From Isoetes taiwanensis (lineage: Eukaryota > Streptophyta > Lycopodiopsida > Isoetales > Isoetaceae): a stretch of 64,000 bases of DNA. The notes beneath the pieces were generated by a model, which was not told the DNA's origin, did not search any database, and was given only the letters and a program-made list of their open reading frames with translations. This document shows positions 32,794-49,294 of the stretch, piece after piece; within the stretch, counting starts at the first letter, position 1, and each line of letters opens with the position of its first letter. Location: contig JAJEKV010000030.1 of the NCBI GenBank assembly GCA_021234155.1, positions 16,480,003 to 16,544,002 on the forward strand, read 5' to 3'. Made by a program: the position numbers and the translations under genes.

Positions 32794-34696
32794 AGAGGGA
32801 TGGCAGAGAGGAGTATGAAAAGGGTTTTCTCTCGCTAAAAATAGTGGTAAATAAGGGGTTTTTACCTTACCTCATCATCTTTGCAGATGGCATATCCACA
32901 TACATATAGTAGAATCCCCTGAGCATACTCAGTAAGGAAAAATATTTGAGCTTAATGAAGCCTACTCGACATGCTAATGTGAATTCAAATATATCCATAC
33001 TCAAAATTTGGCTCTTTCAAAGATACTCAACAATAGTTCAAGAATGTATGCATATTTTCAAATCTGACAAAGACTTTGTCTCATGAAGGTTGCATGTTGT
33101 CGGCATGTGGCCTTTTCCTTATGTCCAAATTCATAATTTTATGCTTAAGTGGCGTATGACATGCATACCGAAGCTTGAAATCTCGGCCAACCAAATCTCT
33201 CCGCATTTAAGGTGCTTCAATTTGTGGCATATGTTTATTTTGCTAATCTGGCACATGTCATTACTGAACGCGGTGGTTTATAAATAGGATTATTCCATTA
33301 TTTTGCACAAGATAGAGCCGGAAGTTTCGCCGAAAAATGTATTTTTAGTTTTCATCAAACAACAATTTCGTGGGTACGTTGACCGATATAGCGCACTTTT
33401 ACAAGGTAAAAGCAAAAAGATTTTTATTTTTAGCTCGTTGGTGAAACTTATAGCACCATCATGGGCTTAAAGCTAAGCTTCATATCCGAACTTTAGCTTT
33501 GACTTCAAAACCATGTTGTATAAGAGATTTATTGCCATGAAGAGGCCAAAAAGTTGGACATTAATTCTTTGTATTTGTTCTTTCCACACTAGTCCAAGAA
33601 ATACCCAGAATTTATATTTTGTGCAAAAAGTCGATCATGACATTGAATGATTTTAGTCCTGATATAGCTTTGACTTCCAAAACCATATTATATAAGAGAT
33701 TTTACGCCATGAAGAGGCAAAAGCTTAAGACATGGGTAGAAGCATGAAAGGGTGGGCAAAAAGGACACTTTTATACATTTTACTCTGTAAAATGTAAAAA
33801 AAAATTCCCTTGAGGTCTCATTTATTAGGGGTACTCTAATTTTCAAACGGTTGGGAACTTTAATGCACTAATTTTCAAAAATTAAAAAAAAAAAAGACTC
33901 TCCTTCCTCGATCACGCAACCCCATTCTTCATAGCTGCATCTTTTGCAAGGTCGACCATGGACCCTGTAAGCCCTGACATTCTATCACCTAGACCGTATT
34001 TAGGTTTAGGCCTCAGCAGGAGGGTGTGATTTTGTGCATTCATTAGTGATTGATCAAGCCCTCATTAGTATAAGTGCTAGCTAAATAGCGTACAAGGTCG
34101 ATCATCCTGAAGCTCAAGAACTAAGGATTTGAAGCCCATGGCAACTCTGCAGCCTGGGTTTTCATCGAAAGGCAAAGAGCAGAACTAAAGACAACTCCGA
34201 AAATCTTCAATGCACCAGAGTTGCTCATATGTTAGCATTAGACAAATGCCTTAGACCTACAATTTTGATTCGTTTTTCCAAGGTAAGTGGTTCATGATGT
34301 TTGGGGCTCGAACCACCAGTCAGCCGGTTAGGGGTTACCAAGATGCCAGGATCCACAAGGTTTGGATGGCATTTTCGGTAAGAAATATGAGAGCATGTAT
34401 TCGGTGCAAGACGGAGATCACGAATCCATCATATTCCATTGTATTTTTGTATACCTTTTTGCACTTCATTACAAAGGCATACAAATTGACTGGAATGTGA
34501 GGTAAAGGAGAATGCTATTTCTAAAAGAGCAAAAGGAGTCTCCGATAAGTTACATGCAAGGACTTAAAATCGTCTAAATGTAAAATATGCAAGGTAAATC
34601 ACACAAAATGGCTTTTAGTACGATGGATGGGTTGGAAGAAATTGGTTGAGTATAGACTTGTGGATGCTACTGCTATCTTGATTAGCAGATTACGAG

Positions 34697-34912
34697 TTGG
34701 AAGGGACAAGAGGAAGGCACATTGAACTTGGTGATCTATGTGCCAGAGAGGAGAGAAGCACATTGCTAGGGTTGTCCAAAAATCCTCGGATGCACGATAA
34801 AATACTCACTACAAAATTTCATTACCAAAAGAGGGTACAAGTAGATTTGCAAATGGCATTGGCAAGTCACTTTGAAGAGGAAAACTGTTTTATGGAGGAG
34901 ATGAAAATTTAA
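34697..34912 (+). pseudogene. Decayed plus-strand open region of the 10-kb repeat (copy B)
   Basis: An open frame of 71 codons ends with DLQMALASHFEEENCF, matching copy A near 9,990-10,040. The residues before it (KNPRMHDKILTTK) are recognisable in a shifted frame in copy A. No known family. Confidence 0.3.
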
Positions 34913-37900
34913 CAGCCAATCAAGATTACATGACTTCGAGTTGGTGCATATTAGCCATCGCCATCCATGAAATCAAAGAAGTGATTTTGGAGATGAATGA
35001 AATTAGTGGAGAGTAGGATAAAGGGACAGGGATGTTACATCTTGAAACATCGGGAGATGTAATTACCTTGCATCCCAGCCTGTTTTAAGCATAGATAGTA
35101 AGGCATCAAACTCGTAGAAGAACATACATACGCTCTTGTAATGCATGCCTTGACAAGAGTATTTTGGTGTTGCCATCATGTGGACATCCCTACTGCCTTC
35201 TTTGTCTCTACATCGTATTCTACTTTAACCAAGTGTTTTTATTGTCTTTGGCCTCATTAGAACTTCGCGGCAAATATGGGAATTTCTACTACACTCGTCT
35301 TCACTTGATTTTGCATTTCATGTAGGAATACTTTTGATATGCAAGCTATTTTTGATATGTACTTGTTTGGTAGAGTACCTAATCCCATATTTACCTTCAC
35401 ATAGACTTAAGTTTTGCTGTTTTAGGAGAATGAATGTAGTTCAAGGTGCTTGGATTTGATCTCAACAGACATTCTTCACATTTACATTTCTTCATGTACA
35501 TGCTTCTTTTGCTTCACTTAAATTTCTCACACATGTACATGCTTTCTTGCATAACTGCACTCATTCTTCATGTAGATGCTTTCTTTGCATGACTTTACAT
35601 TTATTGACACTTTACATCTTGATTCCTTGTTTGTTAGTTTTGATTACATTTTACTTTTTGTTTGGTAAATGTGGGAGCATCATGAAACCAACTCATTGCA
35701 ATGTAAACATGTAGATGATTTGTAAACATGTGTAGAATTTTTTTTCAGATTCGAGTCTAGCTAATCACATTGTCATATGCAGTGGTAGCTTTATTCCTTG
35801 AAGGAAGAACCTTTGCTACCTCAATTCTCGGGATGTTTCTGTAACCTAAACCAACTAAGATGATGCCATGTCCCATGACTCCTTCTTACATCGAAGATCA
35901 CCTATTAAGGCATTCTCTCTCACAGTCCGAAAAGATTTAATCGTGGAAAGTTTGTGGAGATGGCACTGCCTTGGACCGGGTGAGTTCAAATTTAATTGAG
36001 TTGATATAAGCTTCAATATTATTTCAAAGGTTAATTTGTAAGATGTGTGATTGCGGTGGAATTAGTCTTCAAGAGTGATCCCAAAGTTTAGGGCTATTTC
36101 CTTTGACTCAAAGAATGTGTTCCTATCAAGGGTGAGCAAGCATTAATTTTATTTTTGTATGGTGTCATCATTAATTTAGTTTATATTTTGTCCATCCATA
36201 TACCTTGAAGTAGGTGGCTAGGATATTGACCAAAATCCTCATCGCCACGTAGTACCAGCCCATTGTTGAGGTTTCTACAATAGTGCCATTTAATGAATGT
36301 TCTTTAACTTGTTTTCTCCTCGATAGTATAGGTATTTAGCTACTTAATTTTAGTTGTGTTTGTCTTACACTCACCTATTCGAGCACTTCATATGTACTCT
36401 TGCTGGTCTTGAAGCTCAATATAAAGCTTCCATTGCCCTAAAAATGGTACAGAATTTGGTTAGCTAGTTTGGGTTTTTTAAAGCCTTTATCAACAAGAAT
36501 ATTTGTTCATGAGGTGCATATTCTCTAATCGGGTTATGGCAGATGAAGATAAGAAAGCACTGCAAAGAATATAGAAACGATATCGTGGAAGGAGGAGGAT
36601 GCCCTCAAATATCAAGCGAAATCCCGAGCTGTAAAGGATGTACTAGCTAAGAGTGCAGCTAAGAAAAGGTATGCACTTTATCTTAACTCACACCATTTCT
36701 TCAATCTCACACCCATTTCTTTGTGTAGGCAAAAAATCGTTGAAGACACAAAATTTTGAAGATTCTAAACCGCGGAAGAATCATGTCATGCAAGGTAATA
36801 TTACAGGAACATTTGTTTTCACCCGTGATAATACTTTTGACACTTCAATTTGATCCTTGTAGAGCATGCGCGGAGAAACCCAGAAACCTACACTTCGTGC
36901 CTTTCAAGGATAGCCTCGATCCTCCCATGAAGGTGTGACGAGAGCTGGACTCCTTGAAGAACTCTCATGCACCCAAGACTAAGAATGACAAGCTCTTATT
37001 GAACTGAGATGATGTGTGTGTATGCACAAGGTGTTGTAGATGTAATTTACTTTATCTCCTATTCTTTGTGTATTTATAATGAAGTATAATTATGACCTTT
37101 ATCTTCTTGTAGGTACCGTGATCGCACCTGAGTGGAAGAACAAGATTTTCTTTTATCCATCTTAACTTTCACTTGTTCAAAGCTACAACAAGTAAGAAAA
37201 CCGAGGCCTCAAGAAACATTGTAGATATCGCGGAAACAGTGGAACGAAAGGGTCAAGCTACGTCAAAAATGCCAAGATGTTCTTCTTCTGCAATTCAAGT
37301 GTTTGAGAATGAGCACTTTGTGTTGGCTATATTTGCCTTTATGTATATAGAATCCTATAGTTCTTCGTACCAATGATTCATATATTGAATAGTCCTGAAA
37401 GCTTTTTATGAATGATCTGGATCGGATCTGATCTGACTGACTGACCTGACCCGATCCAAAGTAATTTGATGGTCTGCATGCACAATCGAACGCGAAGACC
37501 TGAATAAGAGCTGGCAGGTCCACACCTCTTGTGTTTTTATTTGACCCATTTTGAGATACTGTTTATCGTGACTATGAAGATTTCATGACCGATTGAAAGG
37601 TCGGCGAAGATGGTCCGCAGAAGGTCTCATGAATAGTGAAGATGATAGTCACGATGGTGTCGATTGAGATGAATCCGAATCCTGATTTGTTTATGGATGA
37701 ACGGTTGCTTGATCGATCATCGATTTAATGATGGCTCCATCATAAGTCCGATAGGGAATCCGGATACCGGTAATACTCTAATCACATGGAATCATCAAGA
37801 TAAAAATCAGACTCTGTTTTGGGCCTCTAGTTGCCTTCTGGGTACTTCGATACTTGGCCAGAAAGGCTCAAACTAATTAATTTTGAAAAAATGACATAAG

Positions 37901-40229
37901 TTGTGCCATATGGCATTATTCTAAAGCATGTATCCGGTTTCAGCTGTCAATTATCCCAAGTAATGGCGTCTTTCTCCTCGTTTTAAATTATCCTCACAAA
38001 AAGTTCTACCACTTATTGACAACTTAAGCTCATACATGAGTGTCAAGATGATGAATGGAGGTCATGATCTGCATGACTTGATCATTTGAGATGGGTTGAA
38101 TGAGTGCTCCAAGATGATGAGAATGTGAGGTCATGATCTTACATGACTTGATCATTTGAGATGGGTTGATGATAGTGCTTGATGATATCCTTATTTCTTT
38201 TCTCACCTACTCAAGTCCCAACACTTGACTCTATACAGAAAGGGCGGTGACCTACTCCCGGGACCATGTACCTTCACATTTCCCATGGCAACTCTAATCG
38301 ACTCCAACTCTTTTCATGGGGTCCATGACGCAGGAGGTGAAGGTACAAATTGACGATGGATACATTTTCATCCCCCTCAAATGTTAGTAAGGTATTTCAA
38401 CATTTTTTTGATATGCACACACTTTTGTTTCCCATCCCATGCCGTGGACTTGGCTGATAATCGGTTCATGGGATTGAGATGGGACATGCATTGACAATTT
38501 TGAATCACCATGTACATGAGATATAGTTGTTGTGGGCCTTTGGATACACGTACAAGAGATGCATACCAATTTTGAGTCCACTATGGCTCAATATTTTGAC
38601 ATTGTGAACATGTACATGAGATAATAGCTTGTAAATTTTGAAGTCCACTTCATGTCAATATTTTATATTGTGAATGATGTACACTATTTCTACATTGTAA
38701 CCACTTCTATCTTAAATATATAAAATCTCTATCTCCTTCTTATTGTCGTGACACTTCATAGACCATTATCATGCCTGTATCCAAAGCATAAATTCCTCAA
38801 TGTTGGTATTGTCGAAAGGACAATTAGAGGAGATGTTAATAAGCGTATAAGGGTCAAGATGTCAAATAATAAAAGTAATAGCTTTTTTGGTGCACAAGTG
38901 TTAAATTAATTTATAAGTGGTGAGGATAAAGATGTCACTTGTGCAGCACAAGGTGTTAACACTTTGTACAAGTGTTAAATAACTCTTGTATATGGCAAGG
39001 AAAAACCTGTCCCTTTTTATTTTTACAAGGTCAATAATGTTCCTGCTAAGGTTCAAGATCTTGTGCAACTTGTGTCAGATGTCAAACCTTGCACTTGTTG
39101 TCGAGATGTCAAACCTGCACAAGTGTCCCATATAAGTCCCCATTCCAAAGGATACAATATAAGTGTCTCTCATTGTTTTGAAAGAGGCATACTCCAGCTA
39201 TGTCAAGAGGTTGCACTGCATAATGTGATCAAACAAGCAAATTCAAAACCACAACACTAGGGCACTTCCAAAATGGCTCTTACCATATATATACACTCAC
39301 TTAAATATGAACCATTAACTCTAAGGTAGCCATTAACCTTGAGGCTTTCAAGTATAAGTAATAAGTGTCTCAAGCACATGTACAAGTGTCTTGAACTCCA
39401 CTCTACGCCAATGTATTCACTTTATTATTGAAAACAAGGATCAATTATTCATCAAGCAAACACATGACAATAATTATGTAGCCGATGTACAAAAAGGTAA
39501 ACTTGATACAAGAATGTAAATTCAAAGATACCTACAATCCTTCGCGTGATTCTTTAATAGTATCCTCGTACACACATCGGAGACAAATATATGCATGGGC
39601 AGCACCTTTATCTGTGCTTTGATCGCTCCAATGCTGCTTTCAACTCTATTGATGTATCACTCCTGAGGGACAAAACCTCTTTCCTCTTTAGTAACCTCAG
39701 ACTTCCTCGATGGGCGATACTAGGATCACCATGCAGTTGCCCTCAGAATAACCTCATCACGTCAAAATAAGTTTCCATAGTCATCCATGGTATCTACCTC
39801 TAGGCATGTTTTACTTCGCATTGAAGGATATAATAAGGACCCCTCATGATTGTCCGGAGTCGAAGCATCCAAAATAATCAAGAATCCGCAGCCGCCTCCA
39901 CACACATTCCCGCCATTTGCCCATAAATCCTCACCATCAACATCTCCGATTGATCTTACTAATTGGCTCTAGTTTCGTGAATCTCCCACCTACCACAATG
40001 GTCAGCATTCTCACAAGCAGTGCCAATTAAAATTGATGCTTTGCAAAACATGAAATGAGGTTCAGAGACAATAATTTGTAGCATCGCTTGAGTTCATTGA
40101 AGACACACAATGAAGGATTGTACTTTTATCGAAGTACATCATGTGCTTGGGACCGAATTTCAAATGTCACTACCTCCGTATCAAATTCCAGTATCTGATT
40201 TTTCCTCAATACTTGACACTACTGGTGAT

Positions 40230-40520
40230 CTTTGCTTCATCTTCCCATCCTTTTTCCTTGTTCGCTTCAAGCCACTCTAGAGATTGCCCCTTCCCCATCG
40301 TGTGTTCCCTCCAATGTCCTCAACCACAAAGAAATTCCACGATTCTTATTCATGTTAACATGGTATCTTGTCACGATAATGCTTCTAGATTTAAACCGGG
40401 CTGCACAACCATCGGATCAAAACTAAATGGTGGGTTTCAAATGGCTACTACCATTCTCTTTGCACCATTTGAGGTGCATCTTGAATGCATCTTGTACGGC
40501 GGAGTATCATGAGTTTGTTT
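40230..40520 (-). pseudogene. Transposase-like protein remnant, SDGCAGQFK family (copy B)
   Basis: On the minus strand a THDT-like block near 40,516-40,503 is followed by FKMHLKWCKENGS and then SDGCAARFKSR (about 40,416-40,384). The last is closer than copy A to the family motif SDGCAGQFKSR. A GKRMG-like remnant of the HGKG block follows near 40,262-40,240. Frames are broken by stops and indels. Together the copies support a former RNase H-like transposase; see copy A for the family reasoning. Confidence 0.5.
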
Positions 40521-42303
40521 CTCGTTCAAAATAAATGAGTGCACACATTTTTCTCAATCCGCCATTTACTTTGAACATGGTGATAAGGAACCGTGTAATA
40601 CTAATTTGTTCATTGTACCGATGTCAGCTTGAATCTCGCTTGAATTATTTAAAGTATAATTTCTTTAAAAATCAACAACCGATAGCACTCAATCGTCACA
40701 AGTGTTCGTGATGCATCTTTTGAATCACATTGCTTTTACAATGTGCCACAAAATTGTGTGATATATATAAACTTAGACATATATTCTAACATGTTATCCA
40801 ACATCTCTTTTGCACGCTCTTCTTCTTATTTCCAATAATTCACTTCAAATTGGAAGTTCCTTCTTGAAGGTTCATTAACATAGTTATAGACTTCATTAAT
40901 CTATCAATCTCGATGCTTCCATCCTTCCTCTCCGACACAACTCAATTAATCATTTCTACTAACTGCCACATTTTGTTTCATGCGCTAGCTTGAGCTTACT
41001 CCTCACTGCACATGGTTTCCAAAGCTGCTCACATTATCATAATTTTGGCTTTAGTTTTATAACCTTGATTAACTTCAAGCACACACATTGTAATTGTAAG
41101 TACACTTCCGTGGGAATCTTTGACTTCATCATATTGAAAGCCTCTTTATATAAATCTGCCCTCGCTCACGTTTCACAATACTAATGTTGTGTATTCCTCT
41201 CCTTTAGCTTTCTCAGAGTGCAAGAAGGTTTTGGTGTATTCGACCTTGTCGATGCCAATTTTTGACTTTTGATGTCAGATCAACAAAGATTTGTATAATC
41301 TTCGTACCAAAGTACACCGTCAATCTTACAAAATATTAGAATGTATTCTATATGTTTTAATGTATCTTCCACATTCTTACATCTAAGCATTCTTCTTCCT
41401 CAAACCCCACATCCCAGCATAATAGCTACTCTATGAAAAAGCATTCACATATTTTTCTTGACACATCCGCCATATTCCTACAAAAGAGGCTTCCTTCAGT
41501 TTATTTTCTTTCACATCTATAGCACATCTCTACGCTAGCTTGCTATACCTTCAAGTTGGATTCACTGTAAAGTATGTCAATCAACTTCACAAGAAAACTC
41601 ACACATTTTGCATGATGTGGAACATGCTTGTACGTAGCGACTACACTATTACCCAAAATGTAGGTAGAAAACATCTACATGACTACATACATTCCTAGCT
41701 AAAGTATATTTGATGTTCGGGATCGAAAAATTCAAAAAACTATGTGACTCCTCTCCATGACTCTAAAATACTAGCATGTACTGTAATGTCAGATGTACCG
41801 AATTGGTTCACCCCTCTTCTTCATGACATCTCTTACCTTTGGTGATACTTTGTATTATCTAACCAGATTTGAATCACCTGGCCCTTCATATAGCCTGATC
41901 TATGGCATTTTTCTGGTTTTCACCCGCTAATTGCTCAATACGTGATTTGCCTGGCCAATGCTGACATTTTTTCCTCCTTTCTTCACGCTAGCTTCATATT
42001 TCTAGGATGCAATTTGAGGATTTTACGCCAAAGTGTGGTCCATTGTGAATACTCCTTCCTTTCCAACTACCATGGAAAGAACACTGTGTTTGGCAACAAG
42101 CTTGTCATTAACAACAATGTTATTAATCCATGGGACTTAGATTGAACTACCAATGCAACCAAATGGAAAACTGATCATGTCATTCTTTGGGCTTACTTTT
42201 AGGTACTCAGAGATACAAAGATTGATATATAAGGGCATATGATCTTATTCATGCTTTAAATATTCACTACAAGGGAATGATGGCTAAACATCAAGATAAT
42301 CGT

Positions 42304-42836
42304 CAGAGAGCCTTCACTAAACAGACAACTGCCCAGGCCCTTATTCCTGACGAATGTTTTGACGTTGTATTGTTCTTTAAATCAAACTAAAACTTCATGC
42401 ATAGAACCTATTTTTGATGCGCCTGGAAAAGTTTGAAGTTCCTCCTTGTTGGATTGAGCTTATTGGTGAAACACCACAACTGAAGCATGTCTTCATACCC
42501 GCTTTTTCTTATGTCAGATGGACCAACACTTGCGTAAAGACTTTCCTTATGGAGTAAATGTATCCGGAATAAATGTGGCAATATTTAACTTTCCCTAAAT
42601 CAGATTTCTGTAGCAAGCCCCCTTTATAATGCCTGCACTGCGGCTTCCTCAACACATCCCAAGACTTCGTCGATGGCTAGACTAGGTTAGTTATAGAAAA
42701 CTATAAGACATATCCATAGAAGCTCTAGAATATGTTTTTCAGAAGCCATAAGGTACTAAAGAAATAAACACTAAGGATCGGCCAAGTCAGGGTAGGAATA
42801 GCAAAAATATTGTACCATTGGGACAGGTTAAGGTAC
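42304..42836. other. Intergenic, no gene seen
   Basis: Right flank of repeat copy B. Nothing recognisable apart from short open frames. Confidence 0.5.
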
Positions 42837-43039
42837 CTGAGATGGTGTCTTTCGGAAAGCCTTGAATGGTGCCTGTCAACGACATGTTGCCAAGTTCTAG
42901 CTCCCGTTCTGATGGCCGCCACAAGTTATTCCAGTCTAGTTGCACAAAGGAGTAGTCATAAAGGGAATTAAAAGGATCCTCAAGAATGGCATTCTTGAAC
43001 TGTGGTAATATAGATGAATCTGATGCAGCTACAGTAGCA
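42837..43039 (-). pseudogene. Orphan exon resembling the malectin-RLK/LRR junction
   Basis: The minus-strand open stretch begins after an acceptor-like ATTCATAG and ends at a donor CTCAG|GTACCTT. It contains DSSILPQFKNAILEDPF, then LDWNNLWRPSERELELGN and MSLTGTI. This resembles the segment of plant malectin-LRR receptor kinases where an xLxxIK-type helix leads into SLDWxGDPC and the first leucine-rich repeat, LxLSNMSLTGTI. The conserved GDPC is not present. No neighbouring receptor exons were found, so it is probably a captured or left-over exon. Confidence 0.4.
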
Positions 43040-45554
43040 CTATGAATTTGAAAAGAGATGCAACTGAGCATACCATAGCTTCCAAAAGCAAATCCTTACA
43101 AAGGTTTTGCAGCCTATAAAATTCTAGAAAATAGGCCTTTATAGATTGATCACTGCCATTTTTAGCTTTCCAAGTTGCATTAAATTTGGTTCTAGTATGC
43201 CTTTGGCTGGAGTCCTCTAACCGCTTCCGCCATTGTTAGCTACTGTCCAAACTCGTATCAAGGCATGCAATGCATGAGTTATTAGACAAATTTTCTGATT
43301 TTTATGTATTGCAATGTACTCAAGAATGCATTAATACCATAATCATAATTATTTTCATAAACAACAGACCATAATACCTATTAATGCTTCTTTACATAAG
43401 CCTTGATAGAAGGAACAACTCTATGTTTTCTGTAGAGAATTCTAAGATGACACTAAGCTGGAAATATGTCGTACAAAACAACCACCAGGCTTTCTATTTG
43501 AAGCAATGTGATACATCAGAGTAATAATCGAAAATATTATTCAAAATTTAGTTCCACTTACAATCATGACATTATAAGCCTTAATCATATCGTATCTCTT
43601 CGAAACAAACCTATATTATTATAGAGAACCCGGTCAGCTTCAATCCCATAAAGCAGCCCAATCGATTTTTTCCTCGAACTCCGCTATTGAACCACATAAG
43701 GAAAATAACGCTACTGTAACTTTGCTCGAGTTTCGACAAAAACTCGATCCCAATAGATCCAACAACCAAGAATCGCAGCAGCCCAATGCCTGATTGCTTG
43801 TTCCCCGCTTCTGACTTGCACGTGATGCAACTGGGTCAGGCATCGTATTTCCTGCATCTAGCTTCCCGCTGCATGCCCTAAGCATCATAAGAATAAGCTT
43901 TTACAAATCATTTAGAAGAAAGAAACCCCATTGTCATATTCGACCCCCTTTTCCATGTTTAAGCGTACCGCTCACTTCCCCCACCACATGTGAAATAATC
44001 GAATGCAAATCGCTGTGCTTCTATCGCTTTGTTTTATCTTATCGCTTGTTTTGGGCCATTGATGTACACATAATATTCTCAAGGATATTCGCTCACCGCA
44101 TTTCGCATCATCCACCAAACCATGATGGGGTCAAATTCCATTTCCCCCACCTCAGCATAAGATTTTGTAACCTTTGCACAAGTCAAAACACAAGTCAACA
44201 TAAAACATCTCACGTATCACTGAGGGATTTGAACCCCGCCTGCTGCAGAGAATTCAGCGAGTACAATGGTGAACTCACATAAAACAACAAATTTTGTGAG
44301 AGCATGCAACCACAACATTCCAAAGATGCAAGAAACCCTTAAGCTTCAATTGAAATCCTTCAACAAGCACTTTGGGCAAGATTATGGTGGCGTAAGCATT
44401 CGCATGTGATCTTACCTTATTCTCGCATGCAAACCGCTGGAATATAAGACAACAAGCCAAACATGTGCTCAAACTACAAACAACTTAAACATTTCAATGT
44501 CACATCATAGCCATGCATTCCTTTACCCTTTCCTCGGATTTTCATACGCCCATTCAAAATGGTATCTTACTTCCTCAGGCGCATGCTGTATTTCCAAGAT
44601 AATGGATTCGTAATCCGTCAAATTGAAGACCTAAAGTAAGTAAATAAAGTCATCGCGGGCCATCCAACTTGCCCTAAGTGAAGTCCGGGTGATAAAGAAG
44701 TAAATGATTGTTAATACAAGAATTCAATCTCAAAAGTCCCGCCGACTACAAACTGCAGGGACATAATAAACCCATGTAGGCAACTTTCTTCTACTTGAAT
44801 CCCTAAATTTTGCAATGACATCAGGAAGAAGGAGTGGTGGATACAATGATTTTGCTCCATAGTCATGACAGTCTTAAACAAGGTTACCAAGCAATTTTCA
44901 TCTGCCACTTGAGGTCTAATTTAGTCAATTAAATCGATTCCATCCTCGTTTCAAGAAATGATGTGGAGGGTGTGCGTGTAAGCCTCTAATGACAACTCCT
45001 TGCGGTGTCGACTTCGCTCTTTTGCCAAATGACTGCTTGAGTTTTTAGTGCCGCTTCTTTCACCTATGTTCTACCCACTTTGAGAACCAACTACTATAAA
45101 ATGTCTATGGCTCCAGTACGTATGCTGCCACTATAGAACTAAAAAAAGACCCACCCTTTACCCCGATCACATTTCCAAGCAAGCAAAGCCTGCACTTAGT
45201 CAATGACTCCTTAAACCTCATGTACCACAACAACACTGTCTGCACGCTCAGACCACCCAAATCTACCTAAAGTAAGAAAGAAGCTGCTAAAAATGCAAGC
45301 ATATATATGCCCCTTGAAATATTCTCGGATCCAATGGCAAATTGAAATAGGACAACAACACTATTTTTCTCACAATTGAGCTTCTATTAGAAACCCTTGA
45401 AGCTATTCCTGTTTTTTACTTCATAACATATGTTTACTTACAATTGCATCAACATTAGTAGCCAACATTATTCCATCAAAGTAAATGCAAATTCTCGACA
45501 ATTTATTATTGCAAGAGACTTGTACTCTACAAATATTACACAAATACCAGAAAC
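43040..45554. other. Unassigned interval with one SINE-like box
   Basis: Short open frames only. A segment at 43,640-43,888 is open on the minus strand (GTSNQALGCCDSWLLDLLG) without recognised similarity. The tRNA-like B box at 44,225-44,235 is listed separately. Confidence 0.4.
44220..44300 (-). mobile_element. Possible SINE fragment (B box)
   Basis: The minus strand at 44,235-44,225 is GGTTCAAATCC, an exact RNA polymerase III B box, within GCGGGGTTCAAATCCCTC. No convincing A box was found, so this is weak evidence for a tRNA-derived SINE. Confidence 0.25.
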
Positions 45555-45645
45555 TTCGAAAGTGTTGCTCAATATCCATTGTGGAAATTGCATGTGACCT
45601 GCTAGATTGTTGATTCATAAGTGCTTCCTATTGTTCCTCGAAAAT
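45555..45645 (-). pseudogene. Kinesin motor switch-I exon fragment
   Basis: The minus strand reads MNQQSSRSHAISTMDIEQ (45,618-45,565). This corresponds to the kinesin switch-I motif NxxSSRSHAIFTI-IEQ, with the spelling closest to kinesin-4 (chromokinesin/FRA1-type) motors. A preceding GTIGST in a shifted frame resembles the family's ATGSTN. No P-loop or other motor exon was found nearby, and the frame shift suggests a dead fragment. Confidence 0.55.
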
Positions 45646-46633
45646 ATTATCCTCAAGACCACTAAATCCAAGCTCTTGCAAACGCTATTACAAAACAACA
45701 AATACAAAACAAACTACAAACATGACCGGGTAAAACCACCTAACTATGGTGACACGGGAACCTGTGGGCCCGCCTAATCTCTCGCCATGCCGACCACCTT
45801 CGCTTACTTATGTGTCGCAAACTGCTGCCATCCGAATCACGATCTCCACCAAATTACCCGCCTCCTCATGCACTCCAAAGAATAGCCCTTCCAAACCATC
45901 GAAAATGCTCCCAGACTCGAACCCCATTTTCCAGGGTCAGATTTATACGTATAGGTATACCAATACAATTCCAAAACCACACAAAACCATAGGGTACCCG
46001 ATGCCCCATCCACATTTTGGGAGCCTTATAGTTCTAAGGGCATTTTGGTAATTTTTGCAAAGTATAAGACATCTGGTAATTTTCCCTTCAAGTTATTGTA
46101 AAAGTTACCCCTTCACCTACTTTCCCTTTCATTGGTTTCTACCAAGCAAATGAATTATAACCAACATAATTGAGAAATGTTGTACGCAAACAAAAGCTTG
46201 GGTGGATATTTTTCTTTTTTGAGAGTTGAATCATAAACAGATTTATTTGCTTATCAAACAAAAAAATAAATCTTGATAAGTGGGGTATAATAATGATAAT
46301 AGAAAACCCCAAAAACTTGAATCTCCATAATGCTTGGGCTTTGGGCCTTTGAGCAAGATCCACTAGTTTAGTATACAAGTGTGTTCCCCTCAATACTGCA
46401 TGGCTTCAAACAGTGGCGGCCAATCCAATGAATCCGTTAAAAAGCTTGAATTAGCTCTTAGCCTGTAACATGCCATTGAAGAACCTTTGTTGCTGCAGCA
46501 GCAGGTAAATGACGACATCCCATGAGCTAAGTGCCACTCAGCCAGCCAGCTTGCAATCTACAGTGAACGATAATAAAGCTAGCCAAACAGACCACAAAGG
46601 GTGGAGGTTCCAAAATTATAGTCACAGTTGAAG
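45646..46633. other. 3' flank of the SR-protein kinase gene
   Basis: No gene recognised. An open frame at 45,746-46,051 lacks domain similarity. The part nearest 46,633 should contain the kinase 3' untranslated region; no clear poly(A) signal is visible on the minus strand. Confidence 0.45.
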
Positions 46634-49290
<2,657 letters not shown>

Positions 49291-49294
49291 AAAA

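Larger units (their letters stand above)
32794..42303. mobile_element. 10-kb dispersed repeat, copy B
   Basis: Second copy of the repeat at 7,901-17,855, in the same orientation and about 450 bp shorter. It keeps the same internal order: left direct repeats, the plus-strand DLQMALASHFEEE region, CATGTACATG tandem units, and the minus-strand transposase-like remnant. Its left end abuts a SINE head and its right end an unrelated sequence starting CAGAGAGCC. The copies are clearly diverged, so the duplication is not recent. Confidence 0.75.
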
